NCBI RefSeq assembly: GCF_017115025.1
Contig: NZ_JABXKM010000141.1
Span: forward strand, 1 to 44,485
Reading direction: 5' to 3'
Length of the DNA stretch: 44,485 nucleotides
Source: Nostoc sp. NOS(2021)
GTDB taxonomy: Bacteria; Cyanobacteriota; Cyanobacteriia; Cyanobacteriales; Nostocaceae
Shown: one piece after another, positions 33,849 through 42,093 of the stretch
How the letters are laid out: each line of letters opens with the position of its first letter
How positions within the stretch are numbered: the stretch's first letter is position 1
Notes under the pieces: generated by a model
Databases searched by the model: none
What the model saw: the letters and a program-made list of their open reading frames with translations, nothing else
Told to the model about the DNA's origin: nothing
Translations under genes and position numbers: made by a program

Positions 33849-34361
33849 TTACAACTGCTGCAAAATATCAGCTTGACTATTTGGATTAGCTCCATTAAGT
33901 CCATTAATTGCATTAGCATTAAATGGTGTGCAAACGGCTTTTGCCTGTCCCTGGAATGTTAAAGTTGCGCCCCCTTGACTAACAATATTACCGTCTAACA
34001 AGTTAGATATCGGAACGAGAATACCTGAGACCTTTTCTAAGCCACTCACTCCAAAATTCTGAGTTCTTGAGACAGCTTGCCACCTAGATTCATTTGTACT
34101 AGTCGTATTAGGTGTTCTAGGAGCAAAGGTGAAGAGAATCACATTTCCACCCGGCTCTGTAACGGTCAGAGTGTTAACATTATCGAACTGAAAACAGGCT
34201 TGCTCTGTATTGCCTGTACTCAGTAAAGTAATTGTGACATCGTAGCTTTTACCAGCTACCTGTGCTTTTGCCGACGCGGCAAAAATTATCAGTCCTCCAA
34301 ACAACAAGCTTAATGTAAAGCTGCTGCGTAATAAATAAGTGTGTAATTTTGAAGCATTCAT
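33849..34361 (-). CDS. Secreted hypothetical protein, 170 aa
   Basis: A signal peptide (SSFTLSLLFGGLIIFAASAKA, cleavage likely at AKA-Q, residue 33) is followed by a beta-rich mature region (VAGKSYDVTITLLSTGNTEQ, GNVILFTFAPRTPNTT). It has two Cys (ACFQF and AVCTP) that may form a disulfide. The C-terminus is Asn-rich (NANAINGLNGANPNSQADIL). I do not recognise the family. It is isolated, with long intergenic regions on both sides. Confidence 0.7.
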   Translation of the reverse strand: MNASKLHTYLLRSSFTLSLLFGGLIIFAASAKAQVAGKSYDVTITLLSTGNTEQACFQFDNVNTLTVTEPGGNVILFTFAPRTPNTTSTNESRWQAVSRTQNFGVSGLEKVSGILVPISNLLDGNIVSQGGATLTFQGQAKAVCTPFNANAINGLNGANPNSQADILQQL

Positions 34362-34781
34362 CTTTTATCTCCTAAATTTTTGATTCAAATTACAACTTTT
34401 CCTTTAAGGGAGCTATCGCAATACTTCTCGGTTCAGCCTATTTTGGGCATTATAGACAAGGATATTTCAAGAGTTTCAGCCTACTTTTTTCCTTAACCGA
34501 GCAGTATTAGGAGCTATCCTACTTAGAGGTCATCTACAAAGTAAAAATTAAATTACTGTAGGGTGTGTTAAGCCCATGTTTGGATATGATTTGTCACGAA
34601 AAACATGACATGAGCGCCTAACGCACCATGTTATAAGCGGTGCTTTAGGCTAAAGCCGTAACACATCCTACTTAAGATTTACTTTATAAATGGTCTCTTA
34701 CTGAGGGTATGAGTAATTTGATTGTAAAAGTAGTTATATATCTAGTATTATTACGAGATATATAAATATTATGTACAACGA

Positions 34782-34883
34782 ATATCTACTACCTAGTTGG
34801 GGTTTTAATAAAAGTCTAAAATAATTAACCTAAGTATATATCTACTGCCTAGTTGGGGTTTTAATAAAAGTCTAAAATAATTA
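34782..34883. repeat. 46-bp direct repeat with 10-bp spacing
   Basis: 34782-34827 and 34838-34883 are identical except for one base (CTACTACC / CTACTGCC). Both contain CTAGTTGGGGTTTTAATAAA. With only two copies and a 10-bp gap this is a tandem duplication rather than a CRISPR. Confidence 0.85.
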
Positions 34884-35175
34884 TCGCCAAAAAGAATGCT
34901 GAGGATGAATTGCGGGAACTGCTAGAAAACAGCGCTAGTGACCTTGGTTTGGTTGTGTATACTTATTTGCATTGCTTTGTCGCGATCGCTGAAAGGGTGG
35001 TCATTCTCAATAGTGGGGTAATAGGTTGAAAATTATCGAACAGCAATATTGGCGCCAGTCGTCAGAATACAGGAAAGGTATTCTGAACGAAAAAGCGGAT
35101 GAATAATCGGCGTTTTTGCACCCCCACAAAACTAGAATTTTTGGTGGTCTTCAATCAGTCGCGGGGCTACTTCCT

Positions 35176-35192
35176 ACAACGGGGGGAACCCC
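35176..35192. repeat. Dispersed repeat shared with the pncB 3' end
   Basis: ACAACGGGGGGAACCCC, the exact reverse complement of 6782-6798. The flanks (CTCTTCGGGTGATGCCTCCG) are typical of dispersed cyanobacterial repeats. Confidence 0.65.
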
Positions 35193-35421
35193 TCTTCGGG
35201 TGATGCCTCCGGCACGCCAAGGGCGAACGGCAGTTCCTCATGGGGGAAACCCCCTCTGAGCGACTACCTCACCGCAACGGAGTGGCTTGACTTGGGCAAA
35301 CTTTCCAAGACGGATTTTGAGTCTTCAATTCCATTATCCAAAATTTAAAATCTAAAATTCGGTCATTTCCTTAGTTGAATTTTGAATTTTAGATTAATGA
35401 CTTCTAACTTATAACTCCTAA

Positions 35422-36714
35422 CTATTGAGTACTCGTCGCTTTCGCCCTAATTAACCAGTCAGCATCGCGTAGGCGTAGCCCGTCGTAGACATCGCAAATT
35501 TCCCGACCAGACGAGTCTCCTAAGCGGTCTAGCGCTAATAAACAAGCATATTTCAAATCCCAAATCGGCGTATTTAGGCAAATTTTGAGTTCAGGAATTG
35601 CTCGTGAATCACCCAATTCACCAAGAGCGATCGCACAAGCTGCACGAGATTTCTGAAACTGAGGTTCGCGGTTGTGCAGGTTTTCTACTAACAAATCGTA
35701 GGCGGGAGCATATTTCAGCCAGCCGAAAAGTTTCATGACATGATAATGAGCGCCATAATCGTTATATGCCTTGTCCGAATAAGTTGCTAGGAGTGCTGCT
35801 GGTGCTTCTTGTGCATAGATATCGAGTAAGGTTTTTGTCGCTAAATAGCAGCGTCCAAAATCGGTTTCGTAGAGTTCGTTAATCACAAAATCTAGTACAG
35901 GGGTAAGGTCATACTCATGTACTAAATCAAGGTCGTTGGGATGATCATAGAGTACTTGCTCTAGGTAAGGTTGAATTTCTGTAAAGGTAATTTCACCACT
36001 GGAGACACCTGCATCCAAAAGCATCCGCAATCCTCGCAACCGAAACACCAGAGATACAGGACAACGGGCAATTTCTGGGATGGCTTTGTAGTAGCGGGAA
36101 TCAATCAGGTCTTGAATGGAACCGCGCCGTGCATTGACGCTGGAACTTTGCAGCAGCGCCATCACCTCAATTATTTGGGAGTAGTCACCTGTGAAACGAC
36201 AAAGTGTAGCGATCGCAGCACTACGGGTAGGTTCATCCTCAACTTGGGTAAATTTGCGTACACGTTCTAGGGACGGCTGATAGTCAGCGTTAGCTAGGGT
36301 ATGAATAATGACTCGATAGATTTGACCTGGTTTATCGAGCAGTTGCGCCACCTCTTCGAGAATTTCTGGATCTTTAGTCCCGATTTCCCCGATCGCCCAC
36401 ACGGTATTTTCAACAGTATAAATATCATCATCTTTAAGGCACTGCCGAATTACAGGTAAAGCTGATTCGGCCTGCAATCGCCCCAGACTTTCTACAGCCT
36501 TGCGTCGAACAATCCGGTGGTCTAACTCATCAGGTTTACTGGTTTCAATCGCCCGTACCAAAGCCGCGATCGATTGCTCAGTGGGATAATTAATCAGATG
36601 GGAAACAGCAATATATTTATCAGAAGCGTCTTCGAGTTGTTCTAATGGTGTATCGATAATTGCGATCGCTTGTTCTTCTGTTAGCCCAAACATTTTAAAA
36701 AAACGTTTATCCAT
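35422..36714 (-). CDS. cpeY: CpeY-like phycobilin lyase (HEAT repeats)
   Basis: 430-aa HEAT-repeat protein of the CpcE/CpeY bilin lyase group, which attach bilins to phycobiliprotein cysteines. It starts MDKRFFKMFGLTEEQAIAII, has repeats such as HRIVRRKAVESLGRLQAESA and ENTVWAIGEIGTKDPEILEE, and the late conserved stretch AYNDYGAHYHVMKLFGWLKY, then NREPQFQKSRAACAIALGEL. Length and start fit CpeY, the lyase for alpha-phycoerythrin, which usually works with CpeZ; no cpeZ follows here. The C-terminus contains a repeat-encoded insert, CDVYDGLRLRD. The assignment to CpeY rather than a related lyase is from memory. Confidence 0.68.
   Translation of the reverse strand: MDKRFFKMFGLTEEQAIAIIDTPLEQLEDASDKYIAVSHLINYPTEQSIAALVRAIETSKPDELDHRIVRRKAVESLGRLQAESALPVIRQCLKDDDIYTVENTVWAIGEIGTKDPEILEEVAQLLDKPGQIYRVIIHTLANADYQPSLERVRKFTQVEDEPTRSAAIATLCRFTGDYSQIIEVMALLQSSSVNARRGSIQDLIDSRYYKAIPEIARCPVSLVFRLRGLRMLLDAGVSSGEITFTEIQPYLEQVLYDHPNDLDLVHEYDLTPVLDFVINELYETDFGRCYLATKTLLDIYAQEAPAALLATYSDKAYNDYGAHYHVMKLFGWLKYAPAYDLLVENLHNREPQFQKSRAACAIALGELGDSRAIPELKICLNTPIWDLKYACLLALDRLGDSSGREICDVYDGLRLRDADWLIRAKATSTQ
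35467..35493. repeat. In-frame dispersed 27-bp element within cpeY
   Basis: GCGTAGGCGTAGCCCGTCGT followed by AGACATC. Its reverse complement is identical over all 27 bp to the intergenic copy at 37704-37730, and 25 of 27 match the copy in the FAD oxidoreductase. It encodes DVYDGLRLR near the C-terminus of the CpeY-like protein. Confidence 0.85.
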
Positions 36715-36869
36715 TGATCTGTAAATGGCTTTTGGATAATTGTCACGTTTACTATCGTACTAGGGACTGGGGACTGGGTACTGGGGATTTGGAAATAGCG
36801 GTAAATTCTATTTGGGGATTGAACCACCAAAAGCGTCTACGCAGCCATTTGAGGATGAGAGTAACAAAT

Positions 36870-37670
36870 ATGAGTGATTACTTAGATGACTACGAATTTA
36901 ACAACCTCGATTTTTACCGAAAAAATCATGGGTTACAGCTTTATTACAACTGGTCTGGGGAAATTTGGTGGCAAGAAACACCAGACTTGCCAAAGGAAAA
37001 ATTGTTCTCTATTATTGGCATGAATGCTACCAAAGTATTTCTCAAACCCGATCCTGAGTATGGCGAAGTCGGGTATCGCATCAATAGAGAGTTGGGTTTA
37101 TTTTGTGACCCAGACACGCAAGAGATTCTCCATTTTTGGAAGTCACCAACAGCAAGTCAAGCAGTACCAGTAGTACACATTGCTAACCGCATTGTCCAAG
37201 GCTCAGTCAAACCAAAGAAATTTGTCATCCCCAAAGGCAGCGGATATATTACCTCTGTCATGGAAATTCCTTTAGAATACCCGCATCCCTTAGCAGGAGA
37301 TCGCAAATATTCAGATTATTGCCCTGGAGAAAAGTTTAAGGGAGTTGAGTACTTTATCTCAAATACTTGCCGACCTGATGCAACTGAAGTCCCTCCTGCT
37401 AAGTGGGCAAGGGACTGTCCTTGGTTGCCCTGGATGAAGTTAGGATATGCTCATCCAGCTAAATTAAGATTTGAAACCACAATATTTAGAGTAGATTCTT
37501 TTGAGCAGCTTCATCCTAGCTTGGTCAAGCTGGTAAGGGAAAAAGTACCAATTTATGAATTCACGCCGACGGAAAGTGATGAGCCGAATGTGACGAGCAT
37601 TCAATACTTTAAGAAAAACTTTGAGTCCTACTTACGGGGAGATATTTTCCCACTTGAGGAAACCTCTTGA
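36870..37670 (+). CDS. DUF1838 family protein
   Basis: About 266 aa. The frame is open from 36714, but the first 50 codons run through GGGGACTGGGTACTGGGGAT-type repeat sequence and overlap the cpeY start. ATG 36870 (MSDYLDDYEFNNLDFYRKNH) begins recognisable protein; ATG 36855 is an alternative. WSGEIWWQETPDLPKEKLFS, YRINRELGLFCDPDTQEILH, WARDCPWLPWMKLGYAHPAK and the Trp-rich composition fit DUF1838, of unknown biochemical function. It is divergent from cpeY, so the two may share a regulatory region, and it lies near a cpeF-like gene. Confidence 0.7.
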   Translation: MSDYLDDYEFNNLDFYRKNHGLQLYYNWSGEIWWQETPDLPKEKLFSIIGMNATKVFLKPDPEYGEVGYRINRELGLFCDPDTQEILHFWKSPTASQAVPVVHIANRIVQGSVKPKKFVIPKGSGYITSVMEIPLEYPHPLAGDRKYSDYCPGEKFKGVEYFISNTCRPDATEVPPAKWARDCPWLPWMKLGYAHPAKLRFETTIFRVDSFEQLHPSLVKLVREKVPIYEFTPTESDEPNVTSIQYFKKNFESYLRGDIFPLEETS

Positions 37671-37703
37671 GCGGTTTTTGCACGGTGCTAAATCATGCTG
37701 CGT

Positions 37704-37730
37704 GATGTCTACGACGGGCTACGCCTACGC
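37704..37730. repeat. Intergenic copy of the 27-bp DVYDGLRLR element
   Basis: GATGTCTACGACGGGCTACG followed by CCTACGC, 33 bp after the DUF1838 stop. Identical to the element embedded in cpeY (35467-35493). Confidence 0.85.
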
Positions 37731-37860
37731 ACTTTCAATCTAAAAAGCCTAAAAGACTTACAGCGTATTTCAGGTAAATGAAGTACACGGGTAGGGGCAC
37801 AACATGTTGCATTGGTGTCAACTTAACGTGAAAGCAAGTCTAGAACTAGCTTTTAGATTG

Positions 37861-37968
37861 CCTCGTTCCCAGTCTCCGACTGGGAATGCTCGTTCTTGAG
37901 GCTCCGCCTCTCTTGCTGGCGGCAGAGCCGCCAGGAGCAGCATTTCCAGCCAGAGGCTAGAAACGAGG
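37861..37968. repeat. Multi-hairpin CCTCGTTCCC repeat
   Basis: CCTCGTT and AACGAGG at the ends enclose at least three small hairpins: CCCAGTC/GACTGGG, GAGGC/GCCTC and GGCGG/CCGCC. This is a dispersed repeat type seen widely in cyanobacteria. Confidence 0.6.
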
Positions 37969-37970
37969 TT

Positions 37971-38179
37971 AGGACTTACGCACTATACAAATGCCTCGTG
38001 ATGTGAATTAACGATGCTCCCGGAAGTTTTCAGGCTTTTCTTAATTATCCTGCGATGCCTACGGCGGTAAACTACGTCAATAGACCAGAATGTAGGGGCA
38101 CAGCAATGCTGTGCCCTTACGAAAGATGTGGTTTTTAAACTTATTCACATTTGGTATTTATTGTCAATGCGTAAGTCCT
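37971..38179. mobile_element. MITE with AGGACTTACGCA ends
   Basis: A 209-bp element between AGGACTTACGCA (37971-37982) and TGCGTAAGTCCT (38168-38179), the same ends as the 92-bp element at 10040. It also contains a GTAGGGGCACAGCA...TGCTGTGCCCTTAC palindrome (38092-38120) in the interior, as the shorter element does. Confidence 0.75.
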
Positions 38180-38526
38180 AGAGGTTTTAAAGGAGTTTCA
38201 GCTTAAGTTGACACGTATGAACATGTTGTGCCCCTACGATTATCTGTACATCACCAAGTTGCAATTTGCTGTATCAGAACTTGGATCTAAGGCTGTAGCA
38301 GGGTTCGACTTTTGAAGATTTTCGTGAAAAAGCTTTACCAGTGGTCACGCGATCTGAGAAGATCGGAATATATGCATTTGTCAGCTATTAGTTAGTTGCC
38401 TCTTGCCAATTGTTCAGTTATATGTAACAGCTAAGTGCTGGTTTTTAGCGAGAAACTAAATACAAACGATAGTCGAACACTGACCACACATTATTCATAT
38501 AAACACGCATTTAGGAAACAAAAGTT

Positions 38527-38766
38527 ATGGATGAAACCTCAGAACTCACAACAACCAATAACGTAACCCCTCAAGATGTAGCAGAAGTGATTGCAGAACT
38601 TGAGCAATATCGGGAACGTCTAGTTCAAGAAACTACAGAAACAGCAAAACGGGCTAAGTTGATGAAAGTAAGCGTCATGGCAAAACTGGAGCCTGAGCTT
38701 GCCAAGATTGATTCTGCTCTACAGGAACTCCGCGATCAACAGGCTGCCCTGAGTGTCAGCAACTAG
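38527..38766 (+). CDS. Small coiled-coil protein upstream of cpeF
   Basis: 79 aa, acidic and helical: VTPQDVAEVIAELEQYRERL, then VQETTETAKRAKLMKVSVMA and LAKIDSALQELRDQQAAL, probably a coiled coil. No signal or membrane part. A ribosome site (AGGAAA) precedes the ATG. It lies 32 bp before the cpeF-like gene, so it is likely co-transcribed and could assist the lyase or phycobilisome assembly; this is inference from position only. The family is not recognised. Confidence 0.7.
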   Translation: MDETSELTTTNNVTPQDVAEVIAELEQYRERLVQETTETAKRAKLMKVSVMAKLEPELAKIDSALQELRDQQAALSVSN

Positions 38767-38798
38767 TCATTTATCTTGATAATTTAGCTGTAAGTTAT

Positions 38799-39701
38799 AT
38801 GCTCAACTCCGAAACTCAATCCGGGGCAGATTCGTTAAATCTGTCCCATGCTGAAACCGATGCTTTATTTAAAGTGGTGAGTGAGCAATTAGGCTTAAAC
38901 ACCTTCAACCCCAATGACCAAGAGCTACTCAATCGGATGGTTGAGAGTATGGGGGATTCACGGGGCATGGTTAGGTTGAGTTTTGCAGAGGCTTTGGGTA
39001 AAATCGGTAAACCAGCGACCCCTTTATTGATGGAAGCTGTGGCAAATCACCCAAACCCAGTTGTACGCAGAGCTAGCGCTAAAACCCTGACACTGATCGC
39101 TGACCCGATCGCAGTTCCAACCTTGGTCAACGCCCTGTTAAATGATCAAGATACTGTGGTAAAAGGCTCGTCGGTGGGAGCGCTTGCCAAAATAGGTGAG
39201 GCAGCTGTGCCAGCATTGCTGAAAATCTTAGCGTCAACGGAGTATCCAGAAAGTGCCAAAGGACATGCGGTATGGGCGTTGGGATTTATTGGGGCAGAAG
39301 CGAAGGAGCATTTATATCGAGAGATTAACTCCGACTCGGCTGAAGTTCGGGCTGCGGTAGTGGGTGCGATCGCTAAAATTGCTCAAGAAGACACCGAAGA
39401 AGGAGCATTTAATATTTTAGTTAACGCCCTCACCGATCCATCTGAAATTGTGCGGTGTGAAGCAGCAGCAGCTTTGGGCAGCCTAAGCTATCAACCAGCA
39501 ATTCCTAACCTCGTTAAGTTACTGCATCATAGCGATTGGGAAACTCGAAAAGCGGCGGCTCTGGCATTGATGAAAATTGGCGATCGCACTTCCTTAGAAC
39601 CCCTGCAAGCCGCATTGACCCAAGAAGGGGAAGCAGCAGTTCAGGCAGTGATCAAGTTGGCGATTTCTCAAATTGAGAGACAGTTAGAGTACGATGCCTA
39701 G
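38799..39701 (+). CDS. cpeF: CpeF-like phycoerythrin bilin lyase (HEAT repeats)
   Basis: 300 aa of HEAT/PBS-lyase repeats: MVESMGDSRGMVRLSFAEAL, NPVVRRASAKTLTLIADPIA, DTVVKGSSVGALAKIGEAAV, GHAVWALGFIGAEAKEHLYR and SEIVRCEAAAALGSLSYQPA. The layout resembles the CpeF/MpeU/MpeV group, in which CpeF attaches the doubly linked bilin to beta-phycoerythrin. The presence of a CpeY-like gene 2 kb away supports a phycoerythrin role, although no phycoerythrin structural genes are in the window. The exact substrate is uncertain. Confidence 0.65.
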   Translation: MLNSETQSGADSLNLSHAETDALFKVVSEQLGLNTFNPNDQELLNRMVESMGDSRGMVRLSFAEALGKIGKPATPLLMEAVANHPNPVVRRASAKTLTLIADPIAVPTLVNALLNDQDTVVKGSSVGALAKIGEAAVPALLKILASTEYPESAKGHAVWALGFIGAEAKEHLYREINSDSAEVRAAVVGAIAKIAQEDTEEGAFNILVNALTDPSEIVRCEAAAALGSLSYQPAIPNLVKLLHHSDWETRKAAALALMKIGDRTSLEPLQAALTQEGEAAVQAVIKLAISQIERQLEYDA

Positions 39702-39771
39702 CCATTCCAAATCAATGAAACGCTTGCGGTATAGGAATTTCAAATTACAAATTACGCATAGCTCATAAATA

Positions 39772-40257
39772 TTAACAATTTTCTCCTGATGTTTCACAAG
39801 CACCAATACTCACCCAGCGGCTAGAACCATCTTCCCAATGTTCTTTCTTCCATATAGGGGCATTGTGTTTGAGGGTATCAATAGCATACTGGCAAGCTTC
39901 AAACGCCTCCCTCCGATGAGGACAACCCACTGCTACTAAAACGCTAATTTCTCCAACTTGTAAACGTCCGGTGCGATGATGAATCACTACCCGATTCACA
40001 TCAGACATAGATAAGCGAATATCAGCAGCAATTTGATAAAATATCCGCAATGCCATAGGTTCGTAAGCTTGATACTCTAGGGCAATTACAGGTTTACCAT
40101 CAGTTTGATTGCGAACCACGCCACTCATCACAACCACAGCACCGTTGGCTGGATCGTCAGACTTGGCATAGATTTCTTCAAGAGACAATGGTGCAAAGCT
40201 AATGGCAAAACTATCTTCGGCTCTTGGTTTAACAGCAGAGGCAAGTGTAGTCGTCAT
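39772..40257 (-). CDS. moaE: Molybdopterin synthase catalytic subunit
   Basis: MoaE transfers sulfur from MoaD to precursor Z in molybdenum cofactor synthesis. ATG 40257 (MTTTLASAV...) is preferred over the frame start at 40302, giving about 161 aa. Motifs: GAVVVMSGVVRNQTDGK, LEYQAYEPMALRIFYQIA, VVIHHRTGRLQVGEISVLVA, VGCPHRREAFEACQYAID and APIWKKEHWEDGSSRWV, including the catalytic Lys region (KKEHW). No other moa genes adjoin it. The product serves nitrate reductase and other molybdoenzymes. Confidence 0.93.
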   Translation of the reverse strand: MTTTLASAVKPRAEDSFAISFAPLSLEEIYAKSDDPANGAVVVMSGVVRNQTDGKPVIALEYQAYEPMALRIFYQIAADIRLSMSDVNRVVIHHRTGRLQVGEISVLVAVGCPHRREAFEACQYAIDTLKHNAPIWKKEHWEDGSSRWVSIGACETSGENC

Positions 40258-40494
40258 AACTGCGTTGGTATTATGTGGGCTTTTTCTATTGTCTCTGAAC
40301 AAAACACTGCTGGTGTATATTTAGTTGCTCTTACTAATGCTTTTGGGCAAAACCAGGATTTTTTAGGTTGATAATTTTATCTGTTACCAAAAAATTATCA
40401 GGGTGCAGACCTTCTAAAATTTACTTAAAATAACCAAAATTCTCGATCATCCTTCTTAGACGATGTTTGAAAAGTATCAAGTTGTATAAAGATC

Positions 40495-40570
40495 CCCCCT
40501 AACCCCCCTTAAAAAAGGGGGGAACCGGAATCAAAGTCCCCCTTTTTAAGAGGGATTTAGGAGGAGCTAT
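40495..40570. repeat. CCCCCCTTAAAAAAGGGGGG palindromic repeat
   Basis: CCCCCCTAACCCCCCTTAAA is followed by AAAGGGGGG (stem CCCCCCTT/AAGGGGGG), then AAGTCCCCCTTTTTAAGAGG, then TTAGGAGGAGC. It is a well-known kind of dispersed cyanobacterial repeat. The remaining 40258-40687 holds no gene that I see. Confidence 0.7.
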
Positions 40571-40687
40571 AAGTCTTTGATACATCACAAACAACTTTTA
40601 AAACATCCTCTTAAAGGAGATTAGTATAATTAAAGTCATCAAGCTATATGCTTGCTCAGTTATTTAAATAATCTGATCGTGACTTCA

Positions 40688-40792
40688 ATGAGCTATCAAG
40701 TTGACAAAACAGATGAACATACAGCCTTTTTAACCAAACCCTACACAACACAAGAATTATTGAAAACCCTACATGCAGTTATTAGTCAATAG
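40688..40792 (+). pseudogene. Response-regulator receiver C-terminal fragment
   Basis: A 34-codon frame reads MSYQVDKTDEHTAFLTKPYT and TQELLKTLHAVISQ. FLTKPYTTQELLKTL matches the end of receiver domains (conserved Lys-Pro, then the last helix). The rest of the receiver and any kinase are missing, so it is a remnant, perhaps of a hybrid histidine kinase, cut near the border of the phage-like region. Confidence 0.5.
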
Positions 40793-40923
40793 TATAATCT
40801 GCATTATCTAGACGATCGCAGTCATATCTACCTTTAATCTCTTGATTGAATCCCCAGAGAGATATTTGGGCCGATAGCGATCGCGGCTCGTATGATTGAG
40901 GCACTGTTAAACAGGAATAAAAT

Positions 40924-41289
40924 ATGTCAGGTTTCTCACTGCAAGCAGTCTTTGGAGCGAACGCAATCCAAGACGGCTCAACGATTACACTTTGGAAACA
41001 GGATTTAACCGACAATGCGGGGTTAACCTTTGCTGAGGAAATTGATGGAGAGGCGGTGCTAGCAGCCGTCGTGATTCAAGCCGCCGCGCTGGGGCTTGAT
41101 ACCACGCATCGAGACGGGGACGATGACGAAATTGACCCCAACGGAGATCAACAAGTAGCAATCAATCCCCCAGCTACGGGGGTAGTTCCTAGAGTCGATG
41201 GCGAGGGGAACGTGACTTTTTTCAAAAGAGATAGTATTGCAATTGATTTCGACGTTTCTTTATCCAACTTCAACGCCAACGATTATTAA
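40924..41289 (+). CDS. Unrecognised acidic protein, 121 aa
   Basis: Starts MSGFSLQAVFGANAIQDGST behind an AGGA ribosome site. The middle, HRDGDDDEIDPNGDQQVAIN, is very acidic; the end, FFKRDSIAIDFDVSLSNFNA, looks beta-rich. No signal or membrane segment. It is convergent with the lysozyme gene, only 6 bp apart, and probably belongs to the same element. The family is not recognised. Confidence 0.6.
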   Translation: MSGFSLQAVFGANAIQDGSTITLWKQDLTDNAGLTFAEEIDGEAVLAAVVIQAAALGLDTTHRDGDDDEIDPNGDQQVAINPPATGVVPRVDGEGNVTFFKRDSIAIDFDVSLSNFNANDY

Positions 41290-41295
41290 AGACAT

Positions 41296-42078
41296 CTAAG
41301 AAGCCTGAAGATATTTCTTCAAAGCTCTTAATCGATTCATCCAGCCTTGAAGAAATATTCTTTGATTCCCCACTCCCCAACGCCGATAATCAGCCTCTCT
41401 AATATCAAAATAGTTTGATAATAATTTATTCTCATTGCCCTTAGCAAGCCAGTAATTAAGCTCGTTAAAAGTCTCATGTCCGGGAATCCCATCAACATTA
41501 ATTCCTAACGCTTCTTGAAGAGTCCCAAAGCCACGCCCGCTATTAACTTGCCAATCCAGGCAAGCAATTGCAATTCGTCGCGGTGGATAATCGCAGCCAG
41601 AATTTAGCCAATAAAAATGCTTGTAAATGTCCGTAGCCTCTGTTGAAGAAATTTCTCTAACAGAGCGGGGCGGTAGTCCCCTCTGAGCGCGGTAAACAGC
41701 ATACTCAGTATGCGTAATTCCTAAACTAGTCAACCCACCTTTATCATCTTTATCGTTAGAAGTTCCGCCTTCAGCAGCCAGGATAAATTTCAACCCCTCT
41801 CGAAAAACTAGCTCCTTAGATAGTTTTTGATTAAGATTCTGGACATCTTTTTTTAACTTATCCAGTTCGCTTGATAAGGATTGAAACTGCTTGCTTTGAG
41901 CTTTAATATTCTGCTCAATTTTGTTCAAAAGTCCTAAAGAATTTTGTAACTGGGAATTCGAGTTGTATTTTTCGACATGCCAAAACATGCCAAAACATAC
42001 AATATCTGCAATTACAAACCAAGTCATCGCCAGGTCATATAAAGTGCGCCTGGTCAACTTTATTTTTTTGAATTGCAT
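41296..42078 (-). CDS. Membrane-anchored GH108 lysozyme (endolysin-like)
   Basis: 260 aa in three parts: an N-terminal membrane helix (YDLAMTWFVIADIVCFGMFW, about residues 14-33); a coiled coil (NKIEQNIKAQSKQFQSLSSE, KLKKDVQNLNQKLSKEL, to about 87); and a GH108-type muramidase domain. The domain has LAAEGGTSNDKDDKGG with the catalytic Glu in EGG, then GLTSLGITHTEYAVYRAQRG, IAIACLDWQVNSGRGFGTLQ and the binding part LGINVDGIPGHETFNELNYW. Such enzymes cleave peptidoglycan for phage lysis or entry. The anchor and coiled coil make a tethered or signal-arrest-release form likely. It is the last gene of the leftward cassette, 15 bp after the preceding gene. Confidence 0.8.
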   Translation of the reverse strand: MQFKKIKLTRRTLYDLAMTWFVIADIVCFGMFWHVEKYNSNSQLQNSLGLLNKIEQNIKAQSKQFQSLSSELDKLKKDVQNLNQKLSKELVFREGLKFILAAEGGTSNDKDDKGGLTSLGITHTEYAVYRAQRGLPPRSVREISSTEATDIYKHFYWLNSGCDYPPRRIAIACLDWQVNSGRGFGTLQEALGINVDGIPGHETFNELNYWLAKGNENKLLSNYFDIREADYRRWGVGNQRIFLQGWMNRLRALKKYLQAS

Positions 42079-42093
42079 TTTTTTAGATTATTT

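Larger units (their letters stand above)
34362..35421. other. Repeat-rich intergenic region, about 1 kb
   Basis: No intact gene. It contains a TGTAGGGTGTGTTA...TAACACATCC repeat pair (about 34558-34670) and the direct repeats at 34782. A 160-bp open stretch (34870-35029) reads AKKNAEDELRELLENSASDL and may be a gene remnant. Dispersed repeats (ACAACGGGGGGAACCCC at 35176) and AAATCTAAAATTC-type repeats just after cpeY complete it. Confidence 0.6.
37791..38237. mobile_element. Composite element with 35-bp inverted ends
   Basis: The left end GTAGGGGCACAACATGTTGC, then ATTGGTGTCAACTTAA (37791-37826), is matched by the inverted right end TTAAGTTGACACGTATGAAC, then ATGTTGTGCCCCTAC (38203-38237), with about four differences. 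Between them lie a multi-hairpin repeat (37861-37968) and a second element with its own inverted repeats (37971-38179). It has no coding sequence. It appears to be a non-autonomous element into which other repeats have inserted. Confidence 0.6.

Noticed and set aside
34782..34883. Possible second CRISPR array (46-bp direct repeats)
   Set aside because: Only two copies with a 10-bp gap, no palindrome or GAAAC end; better explained as a local duplication.
40782..41015. Leftward open frame across the start of the 121-aa gene
   Set aside because: The rightward gene has a ribosome site and better composition; this frame overlaps its promoter.
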